From: Pleionea mediterranea | GTDB taxonomy: Bacteria; Pseudomonadota; Gammaproteobacteria; Enterobacterales; Kangiellaceae | Direction of reading: 5' to 3' | DNA length: 64,000 nt | Assembly: GCF_003148745.1 (NCBI RefSeq) | Contig: NZ_QGGU01000002.1 | Span: forward strand, 372,001 to 436,000 | In this document: piece by piece, positions 54,256 to 63,746 of the stretch | Position numbering within the stretch: position 1 is the stretch's first letter | Layout: the number at the start of each line of letters is the position of its first letter | The notes under the pieces: model-generated | The model's input: only the letters and a program-made list of their open reading frames with translations | The model's database searches: none | Told to the model about the DNA's origin: nothing | Made by a program: the position numbers and the translations under genes

Positions 54256-55563
54256 TCAGCAATTAAAGTATTGCATCAGAATAGTTTGATAAATATTTCT
54301 TAGCGTAATCAGATCATCCACGCTGACTTTCTCATTCACTTGATGAATGGTCGCGTTGCACGCGCCAATTTCATAAACTTCACCGCCGAGACTCGCTGCA
54401 AACCGACCATCGGAGGTGCCACCCGAAGTTGACAGCGACGGATATCTGCCTGTGGTTTGAAATATGGCTTGTTCCAGTAAGGTCAGTGCCGAGCCCGGAT
54501 TAACACTTTGTTTATTCCAGTAGGGCGGACAAGGCCGTTGCCATTGCAATTCAAATTCTGAACCCTCTGGTTGCACAAGTGCGGTGATTTTCTGTTTTAA
54601 TTGCTGTTCATTCCAGCGATGACTGTAGCGAATATTAAAGTTAATTTCGCAATACGAAGGACTTACATTATCGCTGAACTCACCAGAGTTAATATGAGTG
54701 ATTTGTAAACTGCTACCGGGGAAGTCAGCACTGCCAGAATCCCATTCTATATTATTCAATGCCTGAATGATTTTCGCCATGGGATTAATTGGGTTTCTAA
54801 TTTGATCTGGGTAAGCAACATGCCCAGGTTTACCGGCCAGTTTAATGCAGCCGGATAACGCACCCCGGCGGCCAATTTTTATGGTATCGCCAGCTGTAAC
54901 CCTAGCTGTTGGCTCGCCAACGAGAGAAACATCAAGAGAGACACCCTTTTGTTTTAAATGTTCGATCATTGCTTTGGTGCCATATTCAGCTTCACCTTCT
55001 TCATCGGACGTTATTAACCAGTAAAACTTACCACGATTGAATTGGCCGCCATTTGTTATAAATTGCTTGGTAGCGTTTAACATACAGGCGATAGCGGTTT
55101 TCATATCAGCCGCACCTCGGCCGTATAAAAAATTATCTTCAACAGTGGCTGCAAACGGAGGGTGTTGCCAGTGTTTCAAATCTCCAGCAGGTACAACGTC
55201 CGTATGGCCAAGAAATGCCATGGTTTTATTTCCAGTACCTATACTTGCGATTAAGTTGGTTACGCCGTTAACGTCTAATTGTTGGCAGTGAAACCCAAGC
55301 GGTTCAAGTTGTTGAATTAACCAGGGAGTGCAGCCTGCATCGTCCGGAGTGATGGATGGTTTTTGAATAAGTTGTTGTGCAGATTCGATAAGTTGCCTGT
55401 TTGCCTCATCTATTTTTTCTGCTGTTGTTTGTTCAATATCAAGATTTGATACTGCAGGCTTCTTTGTTGCGATGCTTGCTGAAGTATCTGCTGACTTATC
55501 TGTTGAAGTATCTGGCTGTAAAGATACTGTTTCTGATGAAACCTTTGTTCTGGCTAAATTCAT
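54256..55563 (-). CDS. dapE: Succinyl-diaminopimelate desuccinylase with N-terminal extension
   Basis: 435 residues versus about 375 in E. coli. M20-family zinc motifs: LGHTDVVPAGD (His, Asp), GRGAADMKTAIA (Asp), TSDEEGEAEYGT (Glu) and SLVGEPT (Glu), then GGTSDGRFAA and NATIHQVNE near the end. The first about 52 residues are Ser/Thr/Ala-rich and have no counterpart; no other ATG lies before the catalytic core. Makes LL-diaminopimelate in lysine and cell-wall synthesis. Single gene, 142 bp after the DUF2789 gene. Confidence 0.93.
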   Translation of the reverse strand: MNLARTKVSSETVSLQPDTSTDKSADTSASIATKKPAVSNLDIEQTTAEKIDEANRQLIESAQQLIQKPSITPDDAGCTPWLIQQLEPLGFHCQQLDVNGVTNLIASIGTGNKTMAFLGHTDVVPAGDLKHWQHPPFAATVEDNFLYGRGAADMKTAIACMLNATKQFITNGGQFNRGKFYWLITSDEEGEAEYGTKAMIEHLKQKGVSLDVSLVGEPTARVTAGDTIKIGRRGALSGCIKLAGKPGHVAYPDQIRNPINPMAKIIQALNNIEWDSGSADFPGSSLQITHINSGEFSDNVSPSYCEINFNIRYSHRWNEQQLKQKITALVQPEGSEFELQWQRPCPPYWNKQSVNPGSALTLLEQAIFQTTGRYPSLSTSGGTSDGRFAASLGGEVYEIGACNATIHQVNEKVSVDDLITLRNIYQTILMQYFNC

Positions 55564-55715
55564 TTATAAGACTCAATTATTTATCGGATAACTGAGTCAG
55601 TTTAGAAGTGATCTATGTCAAAAAAACGAATGAATTTTGACAGTTCAATGACGTTGAACTGTTTTAATATTGGCTCTGAATTTTTGCGTAACAGCAGTTT
55701 GAAGTGAATTGTCGT

Positions 55716-56639
55716 TTAATCGTCTAATAACCCCTGCATAAATCGCTTAACACTGCGAGACAGTGCATTAAGTTCATAACCGCCTTCAAGAAACGCAATT
55801 AATTTTCTTTCGCAAAGTTCATCGGCAAGGGATTTTAGTTCGCGGGCAAAAAAGTAGTAGTCATCGTCTTCAAAATTAAGTCCCGCCAGTGGATCATCTT
55901 TATGGGCATCAAATCCCGCTGACACTAAAATTAAATCAGGTTGATAGGCTTTTATGTCCGGGAGTAGCCGTTGCTGCCAAAGTTGTTGGATCTGATGACT
56001 ATTCGTACCGGCTGATAGCGGATAATTGTGAATATTGTCAGCCGATGCTGGCACGCCCGTTCCCGGATACAAAGGGTGTTGAAACGTTGAGAACAGAGCA
56101 ATCGCCGAATGATCAGCGACTATGTCTTCAGTACCGTTACCGTGGTGCACGTCGAAATCGACAATCGCTATACGTTTTTTATGGTAGTCGGTGGCGGCGG
56201 CTAATGCGCAAATAGCAATGTGATTGAGCAGGCAAAAGCCCATGGCCCTATCGTGTTCGGCATGGTGACCGGGCGGGCGAACCGCGCAAAATGCGGTATG
56301 AGAGATGGTCTGCTTCTGATGAATCATTTGCAATGCTAACAGGCCCGAGCCTGCCGCGTAACGAGCGGCATTTAAACTGGCCGGATTCATGGTGGTATCC
56401 GCATCGATCGAATAGTAACCTTCTGTGGGGGCGTGAGCTGTTAATTGTTCTATTAAATGATCCGAGTGCGCCCGTTTGATGGCTTTAAGAGGGGCCTGAG
56501 TGGCGTTTAGTGGTTGCAAAGGGTACTGCTCGGACAGTTGAGTGATAACCTGCTGAATCACTTTAAGGCGATCCGGTGATTCTGGGTGGGCGTGACCCAT
56601 TTCATGGGCCAGACAATGTGGGTGTGTTATAACGTACAT
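55716..56639 (-). CDS. Histone deacetylase family protein (acetoin utilisation/AcuC-like)
   Basis: 307 residues. RPPGHHAEHDRAMGFCLLNHIAI, VDFDVHHGNGTEDI and SAGFDAHKDDPLAGL are the classical zinc deacetylase motifs (His-His, Asp-x-His, Asp). GGAGCC precedes the ATG. Bacterial relatives deacetylate polyamines or small molecules. No partner nearby. Confidence 0.93.
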   Translation of the reverse strand: MYVITHPHCLAHEMGHAHPESPDRLKVIQQVITQLSEQYPLQPLNATQAPLKAIKRAHSDHLIEQLTAHAPTEGYYSIDADTTMNPASLNAARYAAGSGLLALQMIHQKQTISHTAFCAVRPPGHHAEHDRAMGFCLLNHIAICALAAATDYHKKRIAIVDFDVHHGNGTEDIVADHSAIALFSTFQHPLYPGTGVPASADNIHNYPLSAGTNSHQIQQLWQQRLLPDIKAYQPDLILVSAGFDAHKDDPLAGLNFEDDDYYFFARELKSLADELCERKLIAFLEGGYELNALSRSVKRFMQGLLDD

Positions 56640-56660
56640 AGAGGCTCCAGAAATTCATTA

Positions 56661-56796
56661 GCAGCTATTTCAAAAATGCTGCGGTTGATGATACAGCGTT
56701 AAATTGCGACTCAAAATGCTCATTGACTGCGTGTAGACTGTGCTGCTTTGTCAAAACTTGCTTTATCTCAGCTTCGTTCGCTATTTTTGAGACGCC
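56661..56796. repeat. Short dispersed repeat, copy B (MITE-like)
   Basis: Left end GCAGCTATTTCAAAAATGC and right end CGTTCGCTATTTTTGAGACGCC are inverted (GCTATTTCAAAA / TTTTTGAGA-type). The last 40 bp match copy A at 11.5 kb at about 80 percent. Copy B has about 80 bp of extra internal sequence. Together with the 15-bp repeats it fills most of the 403-bp gap between the deacetylase and DUF1569 genes; a 65-codon minus-strand frame across it is not credible as a gene. Confidence 0.6.
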
Positions 56797-56940
56797 TTCC
56801 AGCAAACTATTGATTAATAAATTTAGCACTGAAATTAAGTGGCATTGTTTATAGCATAGCAAATGAAGGTTGTTTGTAACTTTTGTTAAGTATGTAATTA
56901 TGTTTTTAAGATGATTTTTTAAGATAACCTTTTTACAGGT

Positions 56941-57000
56941 AATGACTGTTTAAATAGTGACTATTTAAACAGTGACTTTTTAAAATAATGACTTTGCTAG
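56941..57000. repeat. 15-bp degenerate tandem repeat
   Basis: Units AATGACTGTTTAAAT, AGTGACTATTTAAAC, AGTGACTTTTTAAAA and a partial fourth, period 15, just upstream of the DUF1569 gene. Confidence 0.75.
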
Positions 57001-57042
57001 GTGTAATCTTTTTAAGGGCAAAACTATTTTGAGGTGGATAAC

Positions 57043-57600
57043 ATGAAGCGACGAACCTTTATTGAACTGGGGTTAGGCTTGTCAGCGGTAGCCGGTGCTG
57101 CGGCTTACGGCTGGTTTTCACTGCGACCGCCCAGAGCAAAAGATTTCACATCGCTTTCAGACGCAATAGAGTATATCGAAGCGTTACCCAAAAATGCGTT
57201 TATTGTTTCATCGGGCTACTGGTCGGCGCATCAGATATTTGTGCACTTAAAACAAAGTGTGGATTATTCCATGTCAGGGTTCCCTGAGCAGAAGTCTGAG
57301 CTGTTTCAAAATACGCTAGGCAGTCTGGCGTATCATTTATTTAAAGCCAAAGGTGGATCGACTCATCGATTATTTCAACCAATCCCCGGGGCTGATCCAT
57401 TACCTGTAAGGGGTAACACCTATCGAGCACTTCAGTCACTGGCGGACTCATTAAAGCAATTCCAACAACATCAGGATTTTCAACCACACTTTGCCTATGG
57501 TGATTTGTCCAGGTCACAATATGAGATTGCTCACCTGATGCACATCAATGAGCATTTTTCTGAAATTGATGTCGTACTACCGCCCGGTAATAAAAAATAA
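57043..57600 (+). CDS. DUF1569 protein with twin-arginine-type signal
   Basis: 185 residues. MKRRTFIELGLGLSAVAGAAAYGWF resembles a Tat signal (Arg-Arg followed by a hydrophobic stretch). Then EYIEALPKNAFIVSSGYWSAHQIFVHLKQSVDYSMSGFPE and the end PHFAYGDLSRSQYEIAHLMHINEHFSEI match DUF1569, a DinB-like helical bundle with putative metal His residues. GAGGTGG precedes the ATG; a GTG three codons earlier is the alternative. Confidence 0.85.
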   Translation: MKRRTFIELGLGLSAVAGAAAYGWFSLRPPRAKDFTSLSDAIEYIEALPKNAFIVSSGYWSAHQIFVHLKQSVDYSMSGFPEQKSELFQNTLGSLAYHLFKAKGGSTHRLFQPIPGADPLPVRGNTYRALQSLADSLKQFQQHQDFQPHFAYGDLSRSQYEIAHLMHINEHFSEIDVVLPPGNKK

Positions 57601-57642
57601 TGAGTATTTTTAAGTGCAGTTATGTTGAGCGGATTACTACTG

Positions 57643-57684
57643 TATTGAGATAAATATATTGAGACAAATGTATTGAGATGATCG
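57643..57684. repeat. 14-bp tandem repeat after DUF1569 gene
   Basis: Three units TATTGAGATAAATA, TATTGAGACAAATG and TATTGAGATGATCG at 57643, 57657 and 57671 between the convergent DUF1569 and M48 genes. Confidence 0.75.
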
Positions 57685-57687
57685 CTA

Positions 57688-59616
57688 CTACAGGAGTTTT
57701 GGTACCGGGCAATCGAGATAGCTGCACACCGCCCGAATTAAAATAAATTCATTTTCTTCAACACGATTGTTGCTGCTAACGCACTGAGCTACGGCATCAA
57801 TTACTGGCTTTTTTAATATTGGATTTAAACGGGCTAATTGAGTTAATGAACGGTGAAAATTATTGGCGTTAAACTCAGTTTCCATATAATCACCAGCGGA
57901 TAGGCCACCAGCGGATAGATTAAAGCTTGCCATCAGTTGTTGATAAAGCTTATTTTTTCGTTCGAAACTTATTCGGCTGTGGCATAAAAATGTGGCGAGT
58001 AACTGTTGAATATCTTCCGCGACCGGTTGAAAACGTTTGATTGTAGCGGCAATGGGTTTTTCCTGCTGCAGCGATAGTAGGCATAATGCATAAATCACAT
58101 ATTCCTGAAGCGATACCTGTTTATCCCCATCCACCAGTTGTTTGCAGTGCGATAAAAAATCATTTGCTTGAGAATGTTGGAGCGTTTTTATCCGTGGCAA
58201 ACTTAATTCAAGCAATAAAAATTGTTGAGTGAGTTTGAGTGATGCCATATCCGGCAGTAGTTCGCCAATGGCAACTAAATCTTCCTCAGGCATAAACTGT
58301 GACGCCTGATGCATAATATCGGCGCGGGTCATGGTGTTGTTCAGCACGAGCAGACAATAAACAAGGTGTTCCGGTGTTGCCAATTTATGATTGCCACGGG
58401 CCACTTGTTTCAGTATTTCAGGCAGTAAGCTGATCTGCCATTGAGTTGCATCCATATTTTTTGCATTTATCTGCCCTGCATTTTCTGTAATGGCACTGGC
58501 AATTACGCTGTGATTAAAAAATTCTTCGGCGGTGTTAGCCCGTTGATCGCTGCGTTTTGTTTTTTCTGTGCTGTCTTGTTGAGACTGTTGCTGATTTTCT
58601 GCTGTTGAGTGTTTGGAAAATTCTTTGGCTGAAAAGTAAGGGTTAACCTGTTTGATTCGATCATCTATAGCGGGGTGGGTTGCCAGTAATCCTGAAAACA
58701 TTTTTATTGGATGTGAGCGCTCAAAACACATATGACTGAGTTCTTCGGCAGACTTGGTGGTTAAGTGCGAGCCGGCATGATCCATTTTTATTTTGTACAG
58801 CGCATAACTTATACCCTGATTATCGCGGGTGTATTGAACCGCTGAAGCATCCGCTAAAAATTCGCGCTGTCTTGAAATGGCGGCTTTTATTAAACGGCCA
58901 AAAAAGAGTCCTGCGTAGCCCACCAACATTAATGCCACTCCTACCAGCGCCAATTGAGCACCGTTATTTTTTCGTCGACTGCTATAGCGCTGTGATCGAG
59001 TTAAAAACTCACCCAGTTGACCAATAACCAGAATACCGGCCAATATACCAATCAGGTAAATATTAATGCGCATATCGCCATTAAAGATATGGCTGTACTC
59101 ATGACCAATAACCCCCTGCAATTCCTGACGATTCAGTTTATCGATACAACCACGGGTAACCGCCAGGCAAGTGTTGTGCGGCTCGGTGCCAGCAACAAAA
59201 GCATTAATGGATGACTCGTTTTCCATTATGTACAGCGATGGCATGGGTATGCCGGAGGCAATGGACATTTCTTCCACCACATTGATCAAACGTCGCTCAG
59301 CGGGATCTTTGGTATTTAACTGGACGCTGCGTGCTCCAGCCATGGAGATGGCTTTATACCCACCGCCTTTTTTCAGTTGGCTCCACCGAACAAGACTGGT
59401 AATGGCAATAACTAGTAGTGTGGCCAGGGATACGCCAATTCCCAGCGGGCCAAAAAAGTAGGCTTGTGGGCTGCTGCAATAAACATTGCTGACACAGGCT
59501 CCAAAATAAATGGCCAGATTAATTAACGCGATAATGCAAATTACCGCGATAACAAAGTAACCAATAAGTCGTTTGGTTTGGGTTCGGGCCTGTTGTTGAT
59601 GCTCAAAAAAATTCAT
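57688..59616 (-). CDS. M48-family membrane metallopeptidase with C-terminal extension
   Basis: 642 residues. Two N-terminal helices (about 18-40 and 55-75), the zinc site HEYSH (172-176) with REFLADASAV as the third-ligand region near 255, two more helices near 183-240, and about 270 residues of helical extension at the C-terminus. This is twice the size of HtpX; the tail contains an acidic segment like a TerB-type domain (LVDGDKQVSLQEYVIYALCLL). It lies downstream of LemA in the same direction, as is common for LemA-linked M48 proteases; envelope quality control is the likely role. Confidence 0.9.
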   Translation of the reverse strand: MNFFEHQQQARTQTKRLIGYFVIAVICIIALINLAIYFGACVSNVYCSSPQAYFFGPLGIGVSLATLLVIAITSLVRWSQLKKGGGYKAISMAGARSVQLNTKDPAERRLINVVEEMSIASGIPMPSLYIMENESSINAFVAGTEPHNTCLAVTRGCIDKLNRQELQGVIGHEYSHIFNGDMRINIYLIGILAGILVIGQLGEFLTRSQRYSSRRKNNGAQLALVGVALMLVGYAGLFFGRLIKAAISRQREFLADASAVQYTRDNQGISYALYKIKMDHAGSHLTTKSAEELSHMCFERSHPIKMFSGLLATHPAIDDRIKQVNPYFSAKEFSKHSTAENQQQSQQDSTEKTKRSDQRANTAEEFFNHSVIASAITENAGQINAKNMDATQWQISLLPEILKQVARGNHKLATPEHLVYCLLVLNNTMTRADIMHQASQFMPEEDLVAIGELLPDMASLKLTQQFLLLELSLPRIKTLQHSQANDFLSHCKQLVDGDKQVSLQEYVIYALCLLSLQQEKPIAATIKRFQPVAEDIQQLLATFLCHSRISFERKNKLYQQLMASFNLSAGGLSAGDYMETEFNANNFHRSLTQLARLNPILKKPVIDAVAQCVSSNNRVEENEFILIRAVCSYLDCPVPKLL

Positions 59617-59620
59617 AATG

Positions 59621-59650
59621 AATATTGTCTAAATAAATATCGTCTAAATG
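59621..59650. repeat. 15-bp duplicated unit between lemA and the M48 gene
   Basis: AATATTGTCTAAATA and AATATCGTCTAAATG in direct tandem, followed by a further partial unit (ATATTAATGAG), in the 88-bp gap between lemA and the protease start. Confidence 0.65.
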
Positions 59651-59704
59651 ATATTAATGAGTCGTGCTGAAGCTGATATTTTTAACGGCATTTTTTAAAA
59701 GACG

Positions 59705-60289
59705 TTATTCAAACGAGACTTTCACCGCTTTACGAACATCAATTTCATCCACTTCAAATAATTGAGCTTCATTAAAGTTGAATTTTCCGGCCACCAGGTT
59801 GCCAGGAAACTGCTCTCGATAAGTGTTATAAAACATCACCGCATCATTGTAGGCCTGCCGGGCAAACGCTACTTTGTTTTCAGTGGTTGTCAGTTCTTCC
59901 ATCAAACTTTGCATGGTTTGATTAGCTTTAATATCCGGGTAGTTTTCCATCACTGCAAAAAATTTACCCATGGCACCGGTTAAAGCGCTTTCGGCTCCAA
60001 TAAGGGATTGAATGGATTGAGCGTCGGAGGGATCCGCTGCCGCTTGCTGGCTGGCAGAAACTGCTTGAGAGCGAGCATTAATAACCGCTTCAAGGGTTTC
60101 TCGTTCATGCTTCATAAAACTTTTTGCGGTTTCTACCAGATTGGGGATGAGATCGTAGCGTCGGTTAAGTTGAACATCTATTTGTGAGAAAGCGTTTTTA
60201 AATCTATTTTTCAGACTTACCAGCTTGTTGTAAATGGCAATAATGTAAACCACTAAAACCAGTAGCAGACCTAAGATAATCCACTCCAT
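59705..60289 (-). CDS. lemA: LemA family protein
   Basis: 194 residues. N-terminal membrane helix (IILGLLLVLVVYIIAIYNKLV), then the family pattern NRFKNAFSQIDVQLNRRYDLIPNLVETAKSF, RSQAVSASQQAAADP, and NKVAFARQAYNDAVMFYNTYREQFPGNLVAG. Strong ribosome site (AGAGGAGAGG). Usually adjacent to an M48 protease or membrane-stress genes, as here, 88 bp upstream of the M48 gene. Confidence 0.95.
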   Translation of the reverse strand: MEWIILGLLLVLVVYIIAIYNKLVSLKNRFKNAFSQIDVQLNRRYDLIPNLVETAKSFMKHERETLEAVINARSQAVSASQQAAADPSDAQSIQSLIGAESALTGAMGKFFAVMENYPDIKANQTMQSLMEELTTTENKVAFARQAYNDAVMFYNTYREQFPGNLVAGKFNFNEAQLFEVDEIDVRKAVKVSFE

Positions 60290-60339
60290 AACCCTCTCCT
60301 CTAATCGATGTTTTTAAATTCTTTATTTATAAACCGATT

Positions 60340-60585
60340 CTAGTTTTTATGGCTAGAGTCGGCTGTTTTAAGATTATCAAATTCACGGCGTAGAGTTTCA
60401 CTGGGATCCGTGACAATTTTTTCTAACGCTTGTATGCGTTTTTCCAGTTGTTCAAGCCTATCGAGTTTTTGTTTTAACTCATCGTCCTGTTGGTTGTTGG
60501 CTTTTTTATTTTTGATGTGATACTTCCAGACTTCCGCACCCATAATAATGAATACAATTAAAGTCGCGTACTTAAAAAATTCCAT
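60340..60585 (-). CDS. Small coiled-coil membrane protein (PspB-like)
   Basis: 81 residues with an N-terminal helix (FFKYATLIVFIIMGAEVW), then a Lys/Glu-rich coiled coil with LDRLEQLEKRIQALEKIV. The layout is like PspB or other small envelope-stress sensors. AGGAG precedes the ATG. It begins the minus-strand group with lemA and the M48 gene; they may form one envelope-stress unit. Family not certain. Confidence 0.75.
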   Translation of the reverse strand: MEFFKYATLIVFIIMGAEVWKYHIKNKKANNQQDDELKQKLDRLEQLEKRIQALEKIVTDPSETLRREFDNLKTADSSHKN

Positions 60586-60706
60586 GAGGTACTCCTGTAG
60601 CTGAAAACCTTTTAGTGGATTGATTATTCCAATACTGGTCTGGAGGAAACTCAGGCATCACGTTATAGTAACCCTATCAGACACTTACTTCTACCAGAAG
60701 AGCATT

Positions 60707-63619
60707 GTGACAAGCGATATCAATTATAGTCTTCCATCGGACAGTTCTCTTACATCCGAGCAACAAGCTTTGTGGGGTGCTTTGGAGCAGCGCTATTGCA
60801 AAGAGTTGGCGCAGGCGGATGCCAGCGTTGTGCAACCATTAAAAATGGCGGTGGCTTTAAGCCCTTTTGTCGCCGATGTATTACTTGCAGAGCTGCCCTA
60901 TGTACTGGCTTATTCTGAACAATGGGATCTGGCCAAGCCGTTAGCGTTTGAATCTATTGAACAGACTCTGAGCGAGCAATTAGCAGCCTGCCAAAACGAT
61001 AATGCCGCTAAACAAGTACTGAGACGTTGGCGCTCACGTATTTTCGTGTTAATTGCCATCCGAAACCTGGTGTATTCATCCTCAATCACTATTGATTTTC
61101 AGGATATTTCTTACGCCGCCGATCGTTTGATTTTATCCGCTTACCATTGGGTCTACCCTAGATTAGGCCAACAGTTTGGTACGCCACTTGATGAACAGGA
61201 AAAACCTTTACCGTTACTAATTTTGGCGATGGGTAAATACGGTGGCAAAGAATTAAATTTTTCTTCCGATGTAGATTTAATGTTTTTCTTTCCCCATGAC
61301 GGTGAAACACAAAAAGGTCCACGGCGGTTAGAGCATCAAACCTTTTTTACCCGGTTGGGGCAGCAAATTATTGCCTTGCTTGCCGATAGAACCGGAGATG
61401 GTTTCGTTTTTCGTGTGGATATGCGGTTGCGCCCTTATGGTGAAAGTGGGCCTCTGGCAATGAGTTTTGCCGCCGCAGAAGAATATTATCAGGATCAGGG
61501 GCGTGAATGGGAGCGCTTTGCCCTGATTAAAGCGAGGATAATCAATTCTGCATCATGCGATATAAAAAGTAACGACTTAAACAATGCGCAAACGGAACAT
61601 TACAAGGAGATGTTTTATCAGTTGATCAAACCGTTTGTTTATCGTCGTTATATCGACTTTGGTGTACTGGAATCCATTCGTAATATGAAAACCATGATTG
61701 AAACGGAAGTCAGACGCAAAGGACTAACCGATAACATAAAGCTGGGTTCGGGCGGCATACGGGAAGCCGAGTTTATTGTTCAATCGTTACAATTGATCAG
61801 AGGCGGTCGTATTCGACATATTCAACGTCGCAGTTTTATTAAAGCGCTCGAGCAGTTAAAGCGAACAGAAATTATTCAGCCGCGAGTGGCTGAAAAACTA
61901 TTGGAAAGTTACTTGTTTTTGCGTCGGGTTGAACATGTTATCCAGCAACTGCACGATCAGCAAACACAATTGCTGCCGGATAATCCTCTCGATCAAACTC
62001 GATTAACGGTTGCTTTGGGGTTTAGCCAGTATGGTCAGTTTATGGATGAATTGAGCAAACACCAACAGGTGATCTCCGCGGAGTTTTCGGAAGTGTTTCA
62101 TGTTGATGACGAAGAAGAGCTGGACGCCGAGCGCTTTTCGCTCGACATTCTTGAACGGGATGACTTTGAGCACTGGTATACGGAGCATGACTCATCGGTT
62201 GTGCCAGCTATGATGGATAAATTACAGCGATTTGTAGGCTCTAATTCGTTTCAGCATTTGTCATCACGCGGCAAATCAAGAATGGAATCTCTGTTTCCCA
62301 AGTTATTAAATGTCTTGTCTCGCGAGTCGGATCCTGTGGTGTCGTTTGAACGCATTTTAGATTTACTTCGTTCGATCAGTCGCCGAACCGCCTATCTGGT
62401 ATTACTGGAAGAGAATCCACCGGTACTGGAGCATCTGGTAAAATTGTGCGGACAAAGCAAATGGGTCAGTGAGCAGATGATCGAACATCCACTGCTGCTT
62501 GATGAACTGCTATATCCCAATGCTTTGTATACACCGCTTGATTCCAGTGAGTTAACTCAGGAGTTACGGCGTCAGTTGCTTCGCATTGAGCCAGATGATG
62601 AAGAACAACAGCAGGAACAGTTGCGAATTTTTAAACAGACCCATGAACTAAGAGTGGCCGCTGCTGTACTGAATAACACCATCAATGTTAAAAAAGCCAG
62701 CCGTTATCTGAGTCAGATCGCCGAAGCAATCATTGCCAGTGTGATTGTTTTTTCCTGGCGCAAATTGTGCCAACGCTATGGCTTACCTTCGATTGAAGGT
62801 GTCGATCAGGATCGCATGAAAGGATTTGCGGTTATTGGTTACGGCAAATTTGGTGGCGAAGAACTTGGTTTCGGCTCCGATCTGGATTTGGTTTTTTTAT
62901 TTGATGCCGAGCCAGAAGCAACCACTTCCGGTGAGCGATCACAGTCTCACACACAATTTTTTACCCGACTGGCTCAACGTGTTATTCATGCGTTGAATAT
63001 GCGAACCGTGTCTGGCGTTTTGTACGATGTCGATATGCGGTTACGTCCATCGGGCAAATCAGGCTTATTGGTCAGCTATACAGAATCCTTTAAAGATTAT
63101 CAGTTAAACGAAGCCTGGACCTGGGAACATCAGGCATTATCGCGTGCTCGAGCGGTGGCTGGTGATAAGGATTTGTGTCAGTGGTTTGAGCAACTGAGAT
63201 GTGAACTTTTGGCAAAGCCGCGTGATGCAAAACAATTAAAGCAGGATGTTATTACCATGCGCGAGAAAATGCGCAAACAGTTGGATAAATCCCAGGGCGA
63301 TAAGTTTGATTTAAAACAGGGTACTGGTGGCATGGTGGATATTGAGTTTTTGGCGCAGTATTTACTGTTGGCCAATGGCGCCAGCTTTCCCCAAGAGTGT
63401 TGGTCGAGTCGTACCACTCGGCAATTTATTCGACTAAATGAGTTAGAAATTTTGTCTCGCGAACAGGCGGATCATTTAATTGAAGCCTACCGGTATTATC
63501 GTGAATTGAATAATCGTATCGTGCTTACGGGTCAGTCAAAACAATTACCCTTTGATTTGGTTTGTGATCACAGTGCTCGAGTTTCATCCTGTTGGCAGGC
63601 CATTCTTGGTAAATCTTAG
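60707..63619 (+). CDS. glnE: Bifunctional glutamine synthetase adenylyltransferase/deadenylylase
   Basis: 970 residues from the GTG at 60707 (an ATT-like upstream frame is open 29 codons more); E. coli GlnE has 946. The two nucleotidyltransferase domains are visible: GKYGGKELNFSSDVDL in the first half and GKFGGEELGFGSDLDLVF in the second, with GSGGIREAEFIVQSLQLI and GTGGMVDIEFLAQYLLL in each. The enzyme adds and removes AMP on glutamine synthetase according to PII signals. It is divergent from the LemA group. Confidence 0.95.
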   Translation: MTSDINYSLPSDSSLTSEQQALWGALEQRYCKELAQADASVVQPLKMAVALSPFVADVLLAELPYVLAYSEQWDLAKPLAFESIEQTLSEQLAACQNDNAAKQVLRRWRSRIFVLIAIRNLVYSSSITIDFQDISYAADRLILSAYHWVYPRLGQQFGTPLDEQEKPLPLLILAMGKYGGKELNFSSDVDLMFFFPHDGETQKGPRRLEHQTFFTRLGQQIIALLADRTGDGFVFRVDMRLRPYGESGPLAMSFAAAEEYYQDQGREWERFALIKARIINSASCDIKSNDLNNAQTEHYKEMFYQLIKPFVYRRYIDFGVLESIRNMKTMIETEVRRKGLTDNIKLGSGGIREAEFIVQSLQLIRGGRIRHIQRRSFIKALEQLKRTEIIQPRVAEKLLESYLFLRRVEHVIQQLHDQQTQLLPDNPLDQTRLTVALGFSQYGQFMDELSKHQQVISAEFSEVFHVDDEEELDAERFSLDILERDDFEHWYTEHDSSVVPAMMDKLQRFVGSNSFQHLSSRGKSRMESLFPKLLNVLSRESDPVVSFERILDLLRSISRRTAYLVLLEENPPVLEHLVKLCGQSKWVSEQMIEHPLLLDELLYPNALYTPLDSSELTQELRRQLLRIEPDDEEQQQEQLRIFKQTHELRVAAAVLNNTINVKKASRYLSQIAEAIIASVIVFSWRKLCQRYGLPSIEGVDQDRMKGFAVIGYGKFGGEELGFGSDLDLVFLFDAEPEATTSGERSQSHTQFFTRLAQRVIHALNMRTVSGVLYDVDMRLRPSGKSGLLVSYTESFKDYQLNEAWTWEHQALSRARAVAGDKDLCQWFEQLRCELLAKPRDAKQLKQDVITMREKMRKQLDKSQGDKFDLKQGTGGMVDIEFLAQYLLLANGASFPQECWSSRTTRQFIRLNELEILSREQADHLIEAYRYYRELNNRIVLTGQSKQLPFDLVCDHSARVSSCWQAILGKS

Positions 63620-63746
63620 TGGCTAATGATTTGCAAGATGAATGAATGCTGTATAGGGATGAATGCTAATTAATTGTGAATCGTTAAGTGAATTTGCTAA
63701 GCTTTCAATGTGCTACTAATGATGCACAAGTATACGGAGATTTAAA

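Noticed and set aside
56665-56862. 65-codon minus-strand frame over the dispersed repeat
   Set aside because: Lies within copy B of the repeat with no ribosome site; coding is unlikely.
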